Notes: generated by a model from the letters alone, not told the origin. 44,103 nt of DNA from DASVCS01 sp036381495 (GCA_036381495.1 DASVCS010000043.1:1-44103), one strand, 5' to 3'. Positions 25,515-34,674 are shown, counted from the first letter of the stretch. Made by a program: numbers and translations.

Positions 25515-27608
25515 GCGGTCAGCCTTCCGCTCCGCTTCCTCGAGGAGCGCCACGAAAGCCGCCTCATCCAGCACCGGCACGTTCCGTGCTCGGGCTCGCT
25601 CGACCTTGCGCCCAGGCGCCGCACCGGCCACGACATAGTCCGTGCCCGGGCCCACGGAGTCCGAGCTCCGGCCGCCCAGCCGCTCGACGCGGCGTTCCGC
25701 CTCCTGGCGCGTGAACCGTTCCAGCCTCCCGGTGAACACGAAGGTGCGGCCCGCCAGCGCCCGACCGGTCGGCTCCTGCTTGGCCGGGCGAACCCCGGCC
25801 TCGAGCAGCTCATCGATCGCGCGCGCATTGCGCGCCTCCGTGAAGAAATCACGGATCCCTCGCGCCAGCGCCGGGCCCACGCCGGGCACCCGCCGCAGCG
25901 CCGCCAGATCCGCGCCTCGCAAGGCATCCAGGCTCCGGAAGTGCGCCGCCAGATCCCGCGCGGCGGCCGGACCGACCCCCGGGATCCCCAACCCGATCAG
26001 GAAGCGCCGGAGATCCGTCCGCTTCGCCGATTGGATCGCACGGACCAGCTTCTCCGCCGACCGCTTGCCGAAGCGACCCGTCCGCACCAACGCCTCCGGC
26101 CGCAGCCGGAATAGATCGCTCAAGTCTCTCACCAGCCCGGCCTCGATCAGCCCCTCCGCCGTCTCCTCCCCCAGACCGCCGATGTCCAGCGCATCCCGCG
26201 AACCGAAGTGGACCAACCGCTCGCGCAACTGCGCCGGACAGCCGAACCGGTTCGGGCACACCGTCTGCGGCCCCCGCTCGACCAGACGCGCCCCGCACGA
26301 CGGACACCGCGCCGGCATCCGGAACGGCGCCCGCCTCTTGCGGCCGGGCTCCTCGATCCGCCCGACGATCTCCGGAATCACGTCCCCCGCCCGCTGAATC
26401 CGGACCCGGTCGCCCACCCGGATGTCGCGCCGCCGGACCTCCTCGCGATTGTGCAGCGTCGCCCGCGCCACGGTCACACCGCCGACATCGACCGGATCGA
26501 GCAGCGCCACCGGCGTGAGCACGCCCGTCCGCCCGACCTGCACAATGATCCCCTCGACCCGCGTCACCTCCTCCCGTGGCTCGAACTTGAACGCCAACGC
26601 CCAGCGCGGGTGGCGCGACGTCGCGCCCAATCGCCGGCGCGCATCGAGACGGTCCACCTTCGCGACGATCCCGTCGATGTCGTAGCCGAGCGCGTCGCGC
26701 GCCGCGGCGAGCTCTTCGTGATACGAGAGGATGTCGTCCGCCGTCCGGGCCGTCGCGACCCGGTCCGTGATGGGGAGACCCCACGCCGTGAGGGCGGCGA
26801 GCGCCTCCTGATCGGTCTCGAACGCCGCGCCGTCGATGGCGAGGATCTCGTACGCCATGAAGTCGAGGGGGCGCTCCGCGGTGATGGCCGGATCGAGTTG
26901 ACGCAGCGAGCCGGCCGCCGCGTTGCGCGGGTTGGCGAACGGGTCCTTCCCGGCTTGCAGCAGCGCGCGGTTCAGCTCGCGGAACGCGGCGACGGGGAGG
27001 ATCACCTCGCCGCGAACGGCGAGCATTCGCGGTGCGGGGCGCTCGGTCTCGCGCAGGCGCAGGGGGATGGGCCGAACCGTGCGCGCGTTCTCGGTCACGT
27101 CCTCGCCGCGCCGGCCGTCGCCGCGCGTGGCGGCGCGTGTGAGCACGCCGTCGTCGTAGACCAGCTCGATCGATGCGCCGTCGAGCTTCGGTTCGAGCAC
27201 GAGTAGAGGTCGGCCGCCCAACTCGGCGCGTATGCGCGCCACGAAGCCACGCACGACGTCCGGGTCGCGGGTCGGCTCGATGCTGAGCATGGGAGCGGTG
27301 TGACGGACCGTCCGGAACCCGGCGCGCGGGGGAGCACCGACCCGCTGCGTCGGTGAATCGGGCGTGACCAGCTCCGGATGGGCGCTCTCGAGGCGCTCGA
27401 GCTCCTCGAAGAGACGGTCGTACTCCGCATCCGAGATCTCGGGTCGGTCCCGGACGTAGTAGAGGTAGTCGTGCCGGCGGATCTCGCGGCGTAGCGACTC
27501 GATCCGCGCGGCCGCCGCCTCCCGGGAGGGCCGGCGGCCCGGGCGGCGACCCTTCCGGCCCCCGGCCGGCCTGGCGCGCGCCCGGGCGGCTCCGGAACTC
27601 CTGGCCAT
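25506..27608 (-). CDS. ligA: NAD-dependent DNA ligase
   Basis: Seals nicks in DNA replication and repair. 700 residues with the standard order: Ia domain (RREIRRHDYLYYVRDRPEIS), adenylation domain with Lys141 in EPKLDGAS, OB fold (REEVRRRDIRVGDRVRIQRA), four-Cys zinc finger (CPSCGARLVERGPQTVCPNR with two further Cys nearby), helix-hairpin-helix repeats (GIPGVGPAAARDLA, VPGVGPALARGI) and a C-terminal BRCT domain (FVFTGRLERFTRQEAERRVE). The segment MLSIEPTRDP replaces the common MLSL-N-AF motif. Start at ATG 27608 with GAGG upstream; an Arg/Pro-rich N-terminus precedes the conserved part. Confidence 0.96.
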   Translation of the reverse strand: MARSSGAARARARPAGGRKGRRPGRRPSREAAAARIESLRREIRRHDYLYYVRDRPEISDAEYDRLFEELERLESAHPELVTPDSPTQRVGAPPRAGFRTVRHTAPMLSIEPTRDPDVVRGFVARIRAELGGRPLLVLEPKLDGASIELVYDDGVLTRAATRGDGRRGEDVTENARTVRPIPLRLRETERPAPRMLAVRGEVILPVAAFRELNRALLQAGKDPFANPRNAAAGSLRQLDPAITAERPLDFMAYEILAIDGAAFETDQEALAALTAWGLPITDRVATARTADDILSYHEELAAARDALGYDIDGIVAKVDRLDARRRLGATSRHPRWALAFKFEPREEVTRVEGIIVQVGRTGVLTPVALLDPVDVGGVTVARATLHNREEVRRRDIRVGDRVRIQRAGDVIPEIVGRIEEPGRKRRAPFRMPARCPSCGARLVERGPQTVCPNRFGCPAQLRERLVHFGSRDALDIGGLGEETAEGLIEAGLVRDLSDLFRLRPEALVRTGRFGKRSAEKLVRAIQSAKRTDLRRFLIGLGIPGVGPAAARDLAAHFRSLDALRGADLAALRRVPGVGPALARGIRDFFTEARNARAIDELLEAGVRPAKQEPTGRALAGRTFVFTGRLERFTRQEAERRVERLGGRSSDSVGPGTDYVVAGAAPGRKVERARARNVPVLDEAAFVALLEEAERKADRKP

Positions 27609-27860
27609 GCGCCTCGCGACGGGCTCGAGTCCTGGCGGCGGGAGCGGCGCCGAGGCCCGCGGGCGCGCTCCGGCGCTCGCGCTCCACAGGTCCCCGCCGC
27701 GCCGCGGCGGGCGCGCGACTGCGCCGCCACCCCGGGCCTGCACGATCGGGACCAGCCGCCGGCGCCGCGGCCACGGCCGACTCCCTCGACCCCGCGCCCC
27801 GCCGGGCGCCGCATCAGCCGGCCGCGCCTCGCGAACCCCGCAACCGCCGCCGGCCCCCGG

Positions 27861-29405
27861 CTACGCCTCCTCGTGCGCGTGTTCCACCGCGGAACCGCCC
27901 GGAAAGAACAGCGCCACGATCAGGCCGACACACGCCATCACCGCAAACGCGACGTAGACCGACCGAAGCCCTTCGCGCAACGTCCCCGCCAGCAGCTCGA
28001 GCGCCGCCGGCGCAAGCGTTCCACGCAGCTCCGGATCCAGCGCCGCGTTGGGCGTCACCGCGCCGCCGCTCAACGTCTCCAGCCGCGCGTTCAGCAGCGC
28101 ACCCAGTACCGCCACCATCAGCGCGCCGCCGATCGTCCGGAAGAACTGCTGTGAACTCGTCACCACACCGCGCCGCCGCCACGGCACCGCGTTCTGCACC
28201 GCCACCAGATACGGCGTGGCCATGAACCCCAGGCCCAGACCCGTGATCAACATCGCAACCATCAGGTCCGGGCGCGTCGTCGCCGCATCGACGCCCGCCA
28301 GCAGCACGCACCCCGCCAGCGCGACGGCGCCGCCCACGATCACCAGCGGCCGATACCCCACCCGGAGCAGCAACCGACCCGCCACGGTACTCGCGATCGG
28401 CCACCCGATCGACACCGGCGCCAGCGTCAGCCCGGCGTCGATCGCTGTCCCACCCAGCACGCCCTGCGCGTACATCGGCACATACGCCGAGGCGCAGAAG
28501 AGCAAGGTGCCGATCACCACACTGCCGGCACTCGCCACCGAGATGATCCGGTTCCGGAACAGGTCCAGCGGAAGCATCGGTTCCGGCGCGCGGCGCTCCT
28601 GCCGGAAGAAGACGACGAGGCCGGCCGCCGCGCCGCCGAACAGTGCGAGTGTGCGTGCGCTCGTCCACCCCCAGACGCTCCCGCCCTCGAGCACCGCGAC
28701 GAGGAGCAGCGTGATGGCCAGGGTCAGACTCACCGTTCCCAGCACATCCAGCCGATGCCCACGCCTCATCGGCTGCTCCTCCAGGAACGACAACAGCAGG
28801 ACCGTCGAGAGGGTTCCGAACGGCACGTTGAGAAAGAAGATCCACCGCCATGAGAGATAGTCGGTGACCACGCCGCCGAGCGCGGGGCCGACCAGACTCG
28901 AGACTCCCCAGACGCCCGAGAAGAGCCCTTGCATGTGGCCGCGCTCCTCGAGCGTGAAGATGTCGCCGACCAGCGTGATGGCCACCGGCATCACGCCGCC
29001 CGCGCCCAGCCCCTGGATCGCGCGGTAGAAGATCAACTGCTCCATCGAGCGAGCCGAGCCGGACAGCGCGGAGCCGACCAGGAACAGCGCCACGGCGACC
29101 ACGTAGATCCGCTTGCGTCCGTACAGATCCGCGAGCTTGCCGTACAGCGGTACCGTGGTCGTCGAGGTCAGGAGGTAGGCGGAGAAGACCCAACTGTAGC
29201 GAGCCACGCCGCCGAGCTCGCCGACCACCGTGGGCATGGCCGTCCCGACGGCGGTCGCCTCGAGCGCCGCCAGGAACATCCCGAGGATGAGAGCCGCCGT
29301 CACCAGTCTGCGCTCGCGTCCGGGTCGCACCCTTCGCCTCGTCTCGGGGGAATACGGCCGTCGGCCGCCGCGGCGGCGCCCGCGGTCGGGAAAACCGCGA
29401 AACAT
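27861..29405 (-). CDS. MFS multidrug exporter, DHA2 (EmrB/QacA) type
   Basis: Proton-driven efflux pump of the inner membrane, 514 residues with about 14 hydrophobic helices. Motif A as GKLADLYGRKRIYV after helix 2, motif C-like SSLVGPALGGVVTDYLSWRW after helix 5, and the acidic first helix LAALEATAVGTAMPTV typical of DHA2 (D1-type position occupied by Glu). Arg-rich cytoplasmic N-terminus. No ribosome site visible before ATG 29405. Divergent from recX; 252 bases separate it from ligA, where I see no gene. Substrate unknown. Confidence 0.92.
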   Translation of the reverse strand: MFRGFPDRGRRRGGRRPYSPETRRRVRPGRERRLVTAALILGMFLAALEATAVGTAMPTVVGELGGVARYSWVFSAYLLTSTTTVPLYGKLADLYGRKRIYVVAVALFLVGSALSGSARSMEQLIFYRAIQGLGAGGVMPVAITLVGDIFTLEERGHMQGLFSGVWGVSSLVGPALGGVVTDYLSWRWIFFLNVPFGTLSTVLLLSFLEEQPMRRGHRLDVLGTVSLTLAITLLLVAVLEGGSVWGWTSARTLALFGGAAAGLVVFFRQERRAPEPMLPLDLFRNRIISVASAGSVVIGTLLFCASAYVPMYAQGVLGGTAIDAGLTLAPVSIGWPIASTVAGRLLLRVGYRPLVIVGGAVALAGCVLLAGVDAATTRPDLMVAMLITGLGLGFMATPYLVAVQNAVPWRRRGVVTSSQQFFRTIGGALMVAVLGALLNARLETLSGGAVTPNAALDPELRGTLAPAALELLAGTLREGLRSVYVAFAVMACVGLIVALFFPGGSAVEHAHEEA

Positions 29406-29561
29406 GGACCGCGCGTATGGATCGGTCAAGCCCGCTGCCTGCGCGCGCCAAGCGCGTGCTACACCGTGACATGGGGCACGTTTGCGCCGTTTTCCGGTAT
29501 CATGCGGGGTCACACGGTCACGCGGCCGGCGAGAAAGGTCGGGGCAGGCGAGAGAGAGCGC

Positions 29562-30230
29562 ATGCGGATCACGGCGTTGCAGCCGCAGAAGCACCACCCG
29601 GAACGGGTCAACGTCTTCGTCGACGGCGCGTTCCGCCTGGGGTTGGCCGTCGAGGTCGCCTCGGGCGCGGGGCTGTGCGTGGGCGCGGAGGTCGATGAGG
29701 AGCTGCTGGCGGCGGTCGAGCGTCGTGACCTTGCCTGGAAGGCGCGTGAGGCGGCGCTCCAGCTCCTCGCCTATCGGTCGCGAACGGAGGCGGAGCTGCG
29801 GCGCCGGCTCCTGCACAAGGAGTTTCCGGCCGATGTCGTCGACGCGTGCGTGGGGGACTTGGCCGAGCGCGGCTTCGTCGATGATGGCGAGTTCGCCGCG
29901 GCGTTCGTGCGAGACCGCGTGCGGAGCCGGCCGCGCGGCGGCCGGCGGCTCGTGCAGGAGCTGCGTGCGCGGGGCGTCGACCGGGAGATGGCCGAGGAGA
30001 CCGTGGAGCGTGCGCTGCGACAGGAGGATGTGACCGAGGATTCACTGGCCCGGGAGGCCGCGGAGGCGTGGGCGCGACGCGCGCTGGCCGGACGGTCGCT
30101 CGGGGGCCCGCACGGTGACGATGCGCGGCGCGCGCGGCGGCGCCTCTACGGATACCTGGCGCGGCGCGGCTTCGCGCCGGATGCCATCCGCGCAGCGATG
30201 GACGCGGTCCTCGCGGGCGCGTCGGATTGA
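29562..30230 (+). CDS. recX: Regulatory protein RecX
   Basis: Modulates RecA filament activity. 222 residues of three-helix repeats: AALQLLAYRSRTEAELRRRL, CVGDLAERGFVDDGEFAAAF and GRRLVQELRARGVDREMAEE, the standard RecX signature repeats, followed by YLARRGFAPDAIRAAMD. An Asp/Val-rich N-terminal section (VNVFVDGAFRLGLAVEVAS) is common in long RecX forms. Start ATG 29562 behind a GAGAGAG stretch. recA is not adjacent. The diacylglycerol-kinase-like gene follows 32 bases downstream. Confidence 0.92.
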   Translation: MRITALQPQKHHPERVNVFVDGAFRLGLAVEVASGAGLCVGAEVDEELLAAVERRDLAWKAREAALQLLAYRSRTEAELRRRLLHKEFPADVVDACVGDLAERGFVDDGEFAAAFVRDRVRSRPRGGRRLVQELRARGVDREMAEETVERALRQEDVTEDSLAREAAEAWARRALAGRSLGGPHGDDARRARRRLYGYLARRGFAPDAIRAAMDAVLAGASD

Positions 30231-30262
30231 CGGCCGCGGAACCGGCGCGTACCATCCTCGCC

Positions 30263-31234
30263 ATGATTCCACCAGTCCACGTGATTCTGAACCCGGCGGC
30301 CGGGGGAGGCGAGGGGCGCCGTGCACGCCCGGAGATCGAGCGGGAGCTCGGCTTTCTGCGCGTACCGTTCACCATCGAGGAGACCGACCGGCCGGGGCAC
30401 GCCATCGAGCTCGCCGCCGCGGCCGCGGCCAGCGGCGCCGGGACGGTCATCGCCGCGGGCGGCGATGGAACGGTGCATGAGGTGGTCAACGGCCTGCTGC
30501 GTGATGCGGCACCCGGAGCGACTGCCGGCCGCCCGGTGCTCGGCGTCATTCCGGTCGGGACGGGAAACGACCTGGTGAAGGTGGTGGCGGGCAGCGCGGA
30601 CCGACGCAAGGCCTACGAGGTCCTCGGCGCCGGCGCGATCCGCCGCTTCGATGTCGGCCGCGCGGAATGGGAGGGGGGCGCCGAGTATTTCGTGAACGGC
30701 CTCGGCACGGGCGTCGATGTCGAGGTGGTACGACAGATCCGGCGGCTCCCGCGCCTCCCGGGCGTCCTGAGTTACCTGGTGGGACTGCTCCGGGCGCTCG
30801 TCCGCTTCGAGCCGATCCCGCTGCGCGTGCGGATGGACGGCGAACGGATCCAGCGAAAGGTCATGATCATCGCCGTGGGGAACGGCTGCTGCCTCGGCGG
30901 CGGATTCTACATCTGTCCGGGCGCCGAGCCGGACGACGGCCGCCTGGACGTGTGTATCGTGAACGAGTTGAACGTCTTTCAGATCGCCCGCGTCCTCCCG
31001 CGTGTGTTGCGGGGGACGCATGCCGGGATGCCCGAGGTCACGCTGCGGCGCGCCACGAGCATCGAGATCGCGGCGAGCGGGGATTCGCCGCTCTTTTTCC
31101 AGGTCGATGGAGAGTTGCGCGAACCGCCGGACGCGCGCGAGCTGCGCGTCTCGCTGGAACGCGCAATCCTGCCGGTCCTGGCCGCCCCGGTCACGGTCGA
31201 CGCCGCGCACGCCGTCTCCGGAGGCATCGAGTGA
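30263..31234 (+). CDS. Diacylglycerol kinase/sphingosine kinase-family lipid kinase
   Basis: Cytosolic or membrane-associated lipid kinase (DagK/YegS/BmrU family), 323 residues. ATP-binding motifs NPAAGGGEGRRARPEIE, AAGGDGTVHEVVNGLL and VIPVGTGNDLVKVV, then the C-terminal beta domain with FYICPGAEPDDGRLDVCIV and FFQVDGELRE. The ATG at 30263 gives MIPPVHVILNP; a TTG at 30227 overlapping the recX stop is in frame but adds only a short non-conserved stretch. Its TGA overlaps the GTG of the next gene. The lipid substrate cannot be assigned. Confidence 0.9.
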   Translation: MIPPVHVILNPAAGGGEGRRARPEIERELGFLRVPFTIEETDRPGHAIELAAAAAASGAGTVIAAGGDGTVHEVVNGLLRDAAPGATAGRPVLGVIPVGTGNDLVKVVAGSADRRKAYEVLGAGAIRRFDVGRAEWEGGAEYFVNGLGTGVDVEVVRQIRRLPRLPGVLSYLVGLLRALVRFEPIPLRVRMDGERIQRKVMIIAVGNGCCLGGGFYICPGAEPDDGRLDVCIVNELNVFQIARVLPRVLRGTHAGMPEVTLRRATSIEIAASGDSPLFFQVDGELREPPDARELRVSLERAILPVLAAPVTVDAAHAVSGGIE

Positions 31235-31899
31235 GGTCCGTGTTCCGCCACATCCGGCCCGCGTTGCTGCTGGCCGGATGGCTCCCCCTCTGTGTCGGCA
31301 CGGTCGGTGCACAGGAGCGACCCCCGACCACCCCATCGGTGGTCCGGACCCCGGCGCCCGAGGATTCGGCCGGGGTTGCCGAGGAATCCCGCCCCACGCC
31401 CGGCGGCGCGTTCCTGCGCTCGCTGATCGTCCCGGGGTGGGGGCAGGCGGCGTACGATGCCTACCTGCGCGGCGGCATCTTCTTCAGCGCCCAGGCAGGG
31501 AGCTGGTTCATGCTCATCAAGACGCTCGCGAAGCTCGATGAAGCCAGGCAGATCGAGGCGCACCGCGTTGCCGCGGTCCATGACTCGATCCTCGCCGCCG
31601 CCGCGGAGGACGCCGAACTCGCCCGCAAGTACGAGGAACACCCCGACAGCCTCGCCATCGATCTGGCCTTCGCCACCGACTCGAGCCAGGCCGTCCAGGG
31701 GATCCGCGATCTCATCGACGCCCGCAAGGAGCAGCGCGAAGACTGGATCACCTGGACCATCTTCTGGACCCTCGCGAGCGGGGTCGATGCCTACGTGAAT
31801 GCGCACCTCTCCGACTTCCCCGCGAAGGTCTCCGCGGAACCCCGCCCCGGCGGCGGCATCTCGGTGGGTGTACGCGTCCCCGCGCCGGGCGGCCCGTGA
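31231..31899 (+). CDS. DUF5683-like membrane/periplasmic protein
   Basis: 222 residues of unknown role. Signal peptide-like N-terminus ending TVGAQE, then a Pro/Thr-rich linker and the characteristic LRSLIVPGWGQAAYDAYLRG, followed by two hydrophobic segments (GIFFSAQAGSWFMLIK and WITWTIFWTLASGVDAYVNA) separated by a charged helical region. The PGWGQ and DAYVNAHL motifs are typical of DUF5683. Start GTG 31231 lies in a GTGA overlap with the preceding stop, with GGAGG upstream. murI overlaps its end in the same way. Confidence 0.8.
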   Translation: MRSVFRHIRPALLLAGWLPLCVGTVGAQERPPTTPSVVRTPAPEDSAGVAEESRPTPGGAFLRSLIVPGWGQAAYDAYLRGGIFFSAQAGSWFMLIKTLAKLDEARQIEAHRVAAVHDSILAAAAEDAELARKYEEHPDSLAIDLAFATDSSQAVQGIRDLIDARKEQREDWITWTIFWTLASGVDAYVNAHLSDFPAKVSAEPRPGGGISVGVRVPAPGGP

Positions 31900-32720
31900 A
31901 CCGGCCTGCCGGCCCCATCGGGGTTTTCGATTCCGGCGTCGGTGGGCTCACCGTAGTGCGTGAGCTGCGGCGCGTCCTGCCCGACGAATCCGTGCTCTAC
32001 TTCGGGGACACCGCTCGGGTGCCCTACGGACCGAAGTCGCCCGAGGCGGTGCGGCGCTATGCCCGCGAAGCCGCCGCCTTCCTCCTCGGCCGCGGCATCA
32101 AGATGATGGTCGTGGCCTGCAATACCGCCACCGCGCACGCGATCGATGCGCTCCAGGACGAGTTGCCCGTCCCCGTCGTCGGCGTCATCCAACCCGGCGC
32201 CCGCGCGGCCGTCGCCGCCACCCGGTCCGGACGGATCGGCGTCGTCGGCACCGCCGGAACCATCGCGTCCGGTGCATACGACCGCCAGATCCGGCAGCTA
32301 CTCCCCGATGCGCGCGTCTTCGCCCAGGCATGCCCGCTCTTCGTGCCGCTCGTCGAGGAGGGCTGGCTCGACCATCCCGCCACCCGCATCATCGCGGCCG
32401 AGTACATGGCGCCCCTCCAGAAGGTGGACGTGGACGTGCTGATCCTCGGCTGCACCCACTACCCCCTCCTCCGGCCGACCCTCGCCGACGTCCTCGGTCC
32501 CGTGATCACCCTCGTCGATTCCGCCGCCGAGACCGTCGCCGAGGTCCAGCGCATCCTCGACGCGGAACGGCTCCGGCGTACCGATGAGGCGCCCCCCCGG
32601 CACGCCTTCGCGGTCAGCGACGCACCGCTGCGCTTCCGCGATGCCGCCCGCCGCTTCCTCGATGAAGCCATCGACGAGGTCGAGACCGTGTGCATCGACC
32701 AATACGACCGACCGGAATAG
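31896..32720 (+). CDS. murI: Glutamate racemase
   Basis: Makes D-glutamate for peptidoglycan. 274 residues. Substrate and catalytic motifs: GVFDSGVGGLTVVREL, YFGDTARVPYG, VACNTATAHAID with the first catalytic Cys and ILGCTHYPLL with the second. GTG start at 31896 in a GTGA overlap with the DUF5683 gene. Convergent with the LpxH-like gene across a 69-bp gap. Confidence 0.95.
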   Translation: MNRPAGPIGVFDSGVGGLTVVRELRRVLPDESVLYFGDTARVPYGPKSPEAVRRYAREAAAFLLGRGIKMMVVACNTATAHAIDALQDELPVPVVGVIQPGARAAVAATRSGRIGVVGTAGTIASGAYDRQIRQLLPDARVFAQACPLFVPLVEEGWLDHPATRIIAAEYMAPLQKVDVDVLILGCTHYPLLRPTLADVLGPVITLVDSAAETVAEVQRILDAERLRRTDEAPPRHAFAVSDAPLRFRDAARRFLDEAIDEVETVCIDQYDRPE

Positions 32721-32732
32721 ACCGAACGACGG

Positions 32733-32768
32733 CGCGCACGCGCACCCGCTCGCGCACGAACGCGCGAA
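32733..32768. repeat. GC-palindrome module of the dispersed repeat
   Basis: GCACGCGCACCCGCTCGCGC and the bases after it resemble the second module of copy A (8423-8450). It lies between convergent murI and the LpxH-like gene. Simple GC composition makes it a weaker case than the T-rich core. Confidence 0.45.
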
Positions 32769-32789
32769 GCTTCGTGATCCGGCGGCCCG

Positions 32790-33524
32790 CTATCTCTCCT
32801 CCCAGCGCCGCAGCACCGGCGGCGCCCCCGGAGCCACCACGATGAAGCTGTCATGGCGGATCCAGTCCCCGGAGTTCAGGTAGTACCGTCCCGAACCCAC
32901 CTCCACGACGGCCGGCAGATGCGCGTGGCCGCACACCACGAAGCTCAGTTCCGGCTCCTCGCGCAACCGCCCGCGCGCCCACTCCTCGATGTAGCGCGCC
33001 CGGCCTCGTGCCGCCCCATCGCCGTCCGCTTTCGCTTCCGTCGACGACACCGCCCGCGCCAAGCGCACCCCCAGCTCCGGGTGCAGCGCGCGGAACGCCA
33101 GGATCGCCGGCCGGCTCCGCAGGACCGCCTTCAGCATCCGGTACCGCAGATCCCCGCGCCCCACCCCATCCCCGTGCGCCACCAGCGCCGGCCGGCCGCC
33201 CAGCTCCGTCCGCCACGTGTCCGCGTGGAACGCGACGCCGACCTCGTCACGCAGAAAGCGCCCACCCCACGCGTCGTGGTTACCGCCCATCAACGTCACC
33301 GGTACGCCCGCATCCACCACGGCGGCCAGCGCGGCAAGCACGCGGAAGTGCTTGCCCGGAACCGTTGCGCCCCACTCGAACCAGAAATCGAAGACGTCGC
33401 CCACCAGAAGGAGCGAGCCCGCCTCTGCGCCGACGTGCTCGAGGAAGCGCACGAACCGTCGCTCCGTCTCCGCCGGGACCGCGCCGAGGTGCACGTCCGA
33501 TGCGATGTAATCCGGTCGCTGCAT
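32790..33524 (-). CDS. UDP-2,3-diacylglucosamine diphosphatase-like metallophosphoesterase
   Basis: LpxH-type hydrolase of lipid A synthesis, which cleaves UDP-2,3-diacylglucosamine to lipid X. 244 residues. Metallophosphoesterase metal motifs in order: ASDVHLG, LLVGDVFDFWFEWG, LMGGNHDAWGG, LVAHGDG and FVVCGHAHLP. The GDVFDFWF and HGDGVGRGD segments suit the LpxH group. ATG at 33524 has no clear ribosome site; the frame stays open upstream without similarity. LpxH versus a related LpxH2 phosphodiesterase cannot be decided by eye. Confidence 0.87.
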   Translation of the reverse strand: MQRPDYIASDVHLGAVPAETERRFVRFLEHVGAEAGSLLLVGDVFDFWFEWGATVPGKHFRVLAALAAVVDAGVPVTLMGGNHDAWGGRFLRDEVGVAFHADTWRTELGGRPALVAHGDGVGRGDLRYRMLKAVLRSRPAILAFRALHPELGVRLARAVSSTEAKADGDGAARGRARYIEEWARGRLREEPELSFVVCGHAHLPAVVEVGSGRYYLNSGDWIRHDSFIVVAPGAPPVLRRWEER

Positions 33525-33756
33525 GGCGCGGCAAGCTAAACGGCGCCGAGGCATGCGACAAGTGCGGCGCGCGTGCGCCGTTCGCCTTTGCGGCCGTCTC
33601 CGCCTGTGCCTATCTTCCCGGCCGTTTCGATGCACGCTCGCACTCCGGCGCCACCGCCTCGGAAGGCGCACGCGCATCGCCTGGCCGCGGCCGTGTCCCG
33701 CCGCGCCGCAACGGACGTGCTCGATCCCTCGAACGGAGCCTGAACGGAGCATCGCC

Positions 33757-33825
33757 ATGCACACGCTTCCCGACCCGCCCGGGGATACACCCCGCTCGCG
33801 GCCGACCCCGTGCGCTCATGACTGA
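33757..33825 (+). CDS. Possible 22-codon leader ORF upstream of the thioesterase gene
   Basis: ATG 33757 with an ACGGAG site 8 bases ahead; 22 residues beginning MHTLPDPPGD and ending TPCAHD, stop TGA at 33823. It overlaps the thioesterase start by 8 bases, so ribosomes ending here could re-initiate. Pure position evidence; may be chance. Confidence 0.25.
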   Translation: MHTLPDPPGDTPRSRPTPCAHD

Positions 33826-34252
33826 CGCCGCACCGCACCGCCGCTCGCTCTCGACCGTCCGCGTCCGGTACGCCGAGACCGACCGCATGGGCGTGGTCTA
33901 CCACACCAACTATCTCATCTGGTGCGAGATCGGCCGGACCGACTTCATCCGCGGCCTCGGCACCAGCTACGCCGAGATCGAGGACCACGGCATCCGCCTC
34001 GCCGTGGCCGACGCCGCCATCCGTTACCTCGCGCCCGCGCGCTACGATGACGTCGTGCGCATCGAGACCCGGCTCGAACGCGTCCGCTCGCGCGCCATCA
34101 CCTTCGCCTACGAGATCGACCGCATCGAACCCGGACCTGCCCTCCGCCTCGCCAGTGCGTCGACCCGCCTCATCGCCCTGGATGCCACCGGCGCCCCCCG
34201 CACCCTTCCCCCCGACCTCCTCGCCGCGCTCCGCTCCGCCGTCACGGTCTAA
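33818..34252 (+). CDS. YbgC/FadM-like acyl-CoA thioesterase
   Basis: Hotdog-fold thioesterase, 144 residues. VRYAETDRMGVVYHTNYLIW holds the catalytic Asp region of the 4-hydroxybenzoyl-CoA thioesterase family, followed by RTDFIRGLGTSYAEIEDHGI and DDVVRIETRLERVRSRAITF, typical of YbgC. Cytosolic hydrolysis of acyl-CoA or acyl-ACP is known for the family; the chain preferred here is not evident. Start ATG 33818. Confidence 0.88.
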   Translation: MTDAAPHRRSLSTVRVRYAETDRMGVVYHTNYLIWCEIGRTDFIRGLGTSYAEIEDHGIRLAVADAAIRYLAPARYDDVVRIETRLERVRSRAITFAYEIDRIEPGPALRLASASTRLIALDATGAPRTLPPDLLAALRSAVTV

Positions 34253-34288
34253 TATCAGGTTCGCGTGAACCGGTCATCGTTACTGCAC

Positions 34289-34380
34289 GGGAACGGGAGC
34301 GGCGGCTCCGCCGCCTGGAGCGGGAACGTTTACGTTTACGGTAAACGTGGGCGCCCACCCGTCCCCGTAAACGTAAACGT
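34289..34380 (+). repeat. Dispersed repeat, copy B with inverted partner
   Basis: 34289-34341 matches copy A at 52 of 53 bases and ends in ACGTTTACGTTTACGG (34326-34341). The exact reverse complement CCGTAAACGTAAACGT follows at 34365-34380, giving a 16-bp perfect inverted repeat. Its 23-base centre contains the palindrome GTGGGCGCCCAC (34347-34358), so the unit can fold into a large hairpin or cruciform. Confidence 0.9.
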
Positions 34381-34506
34381 GGAAACGGAGGCTTCCTTCG
34401 GGCGCCCCGCTCCCGCTCCGAGGGGGCGCCCCGAACCACGCTCGGTCCAGGCGACCTTGATATAATCGATCCACGGCGCGTTCGCGCGCACGCGCCCTCC
34501 CGCTCC

Positions 34507-34602
34507 TCTCCGTGCGCGAGCGCGTGCGCGTCCCCGCCGCCTCTCCGCCGACCCCGTAAACGTAAACGTTCCCGCTCCCGCTCCCGCTCCCGGCCGTTCC
34601 CC
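34507..34602 (-). repeat. Dispersed repeat, copy C (inverted)
   Basis: Read on the minus strand: GGGAGCGGGAACG, the 16-mer core (34569-34554), then after about 20 bases CGCGCACGCGCTCGCGCACG (34530-34511). The same two modules occur in the same order in copy A, so they move or spread together. Confidence 0.8.
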
Positions 34603-34674
34603 ACCTCCCGGCCCGCCTTATGCGATCGGCTGACCCCCGACGCACCGCGCCGCCGGCGCACCGACGCACCGCGC

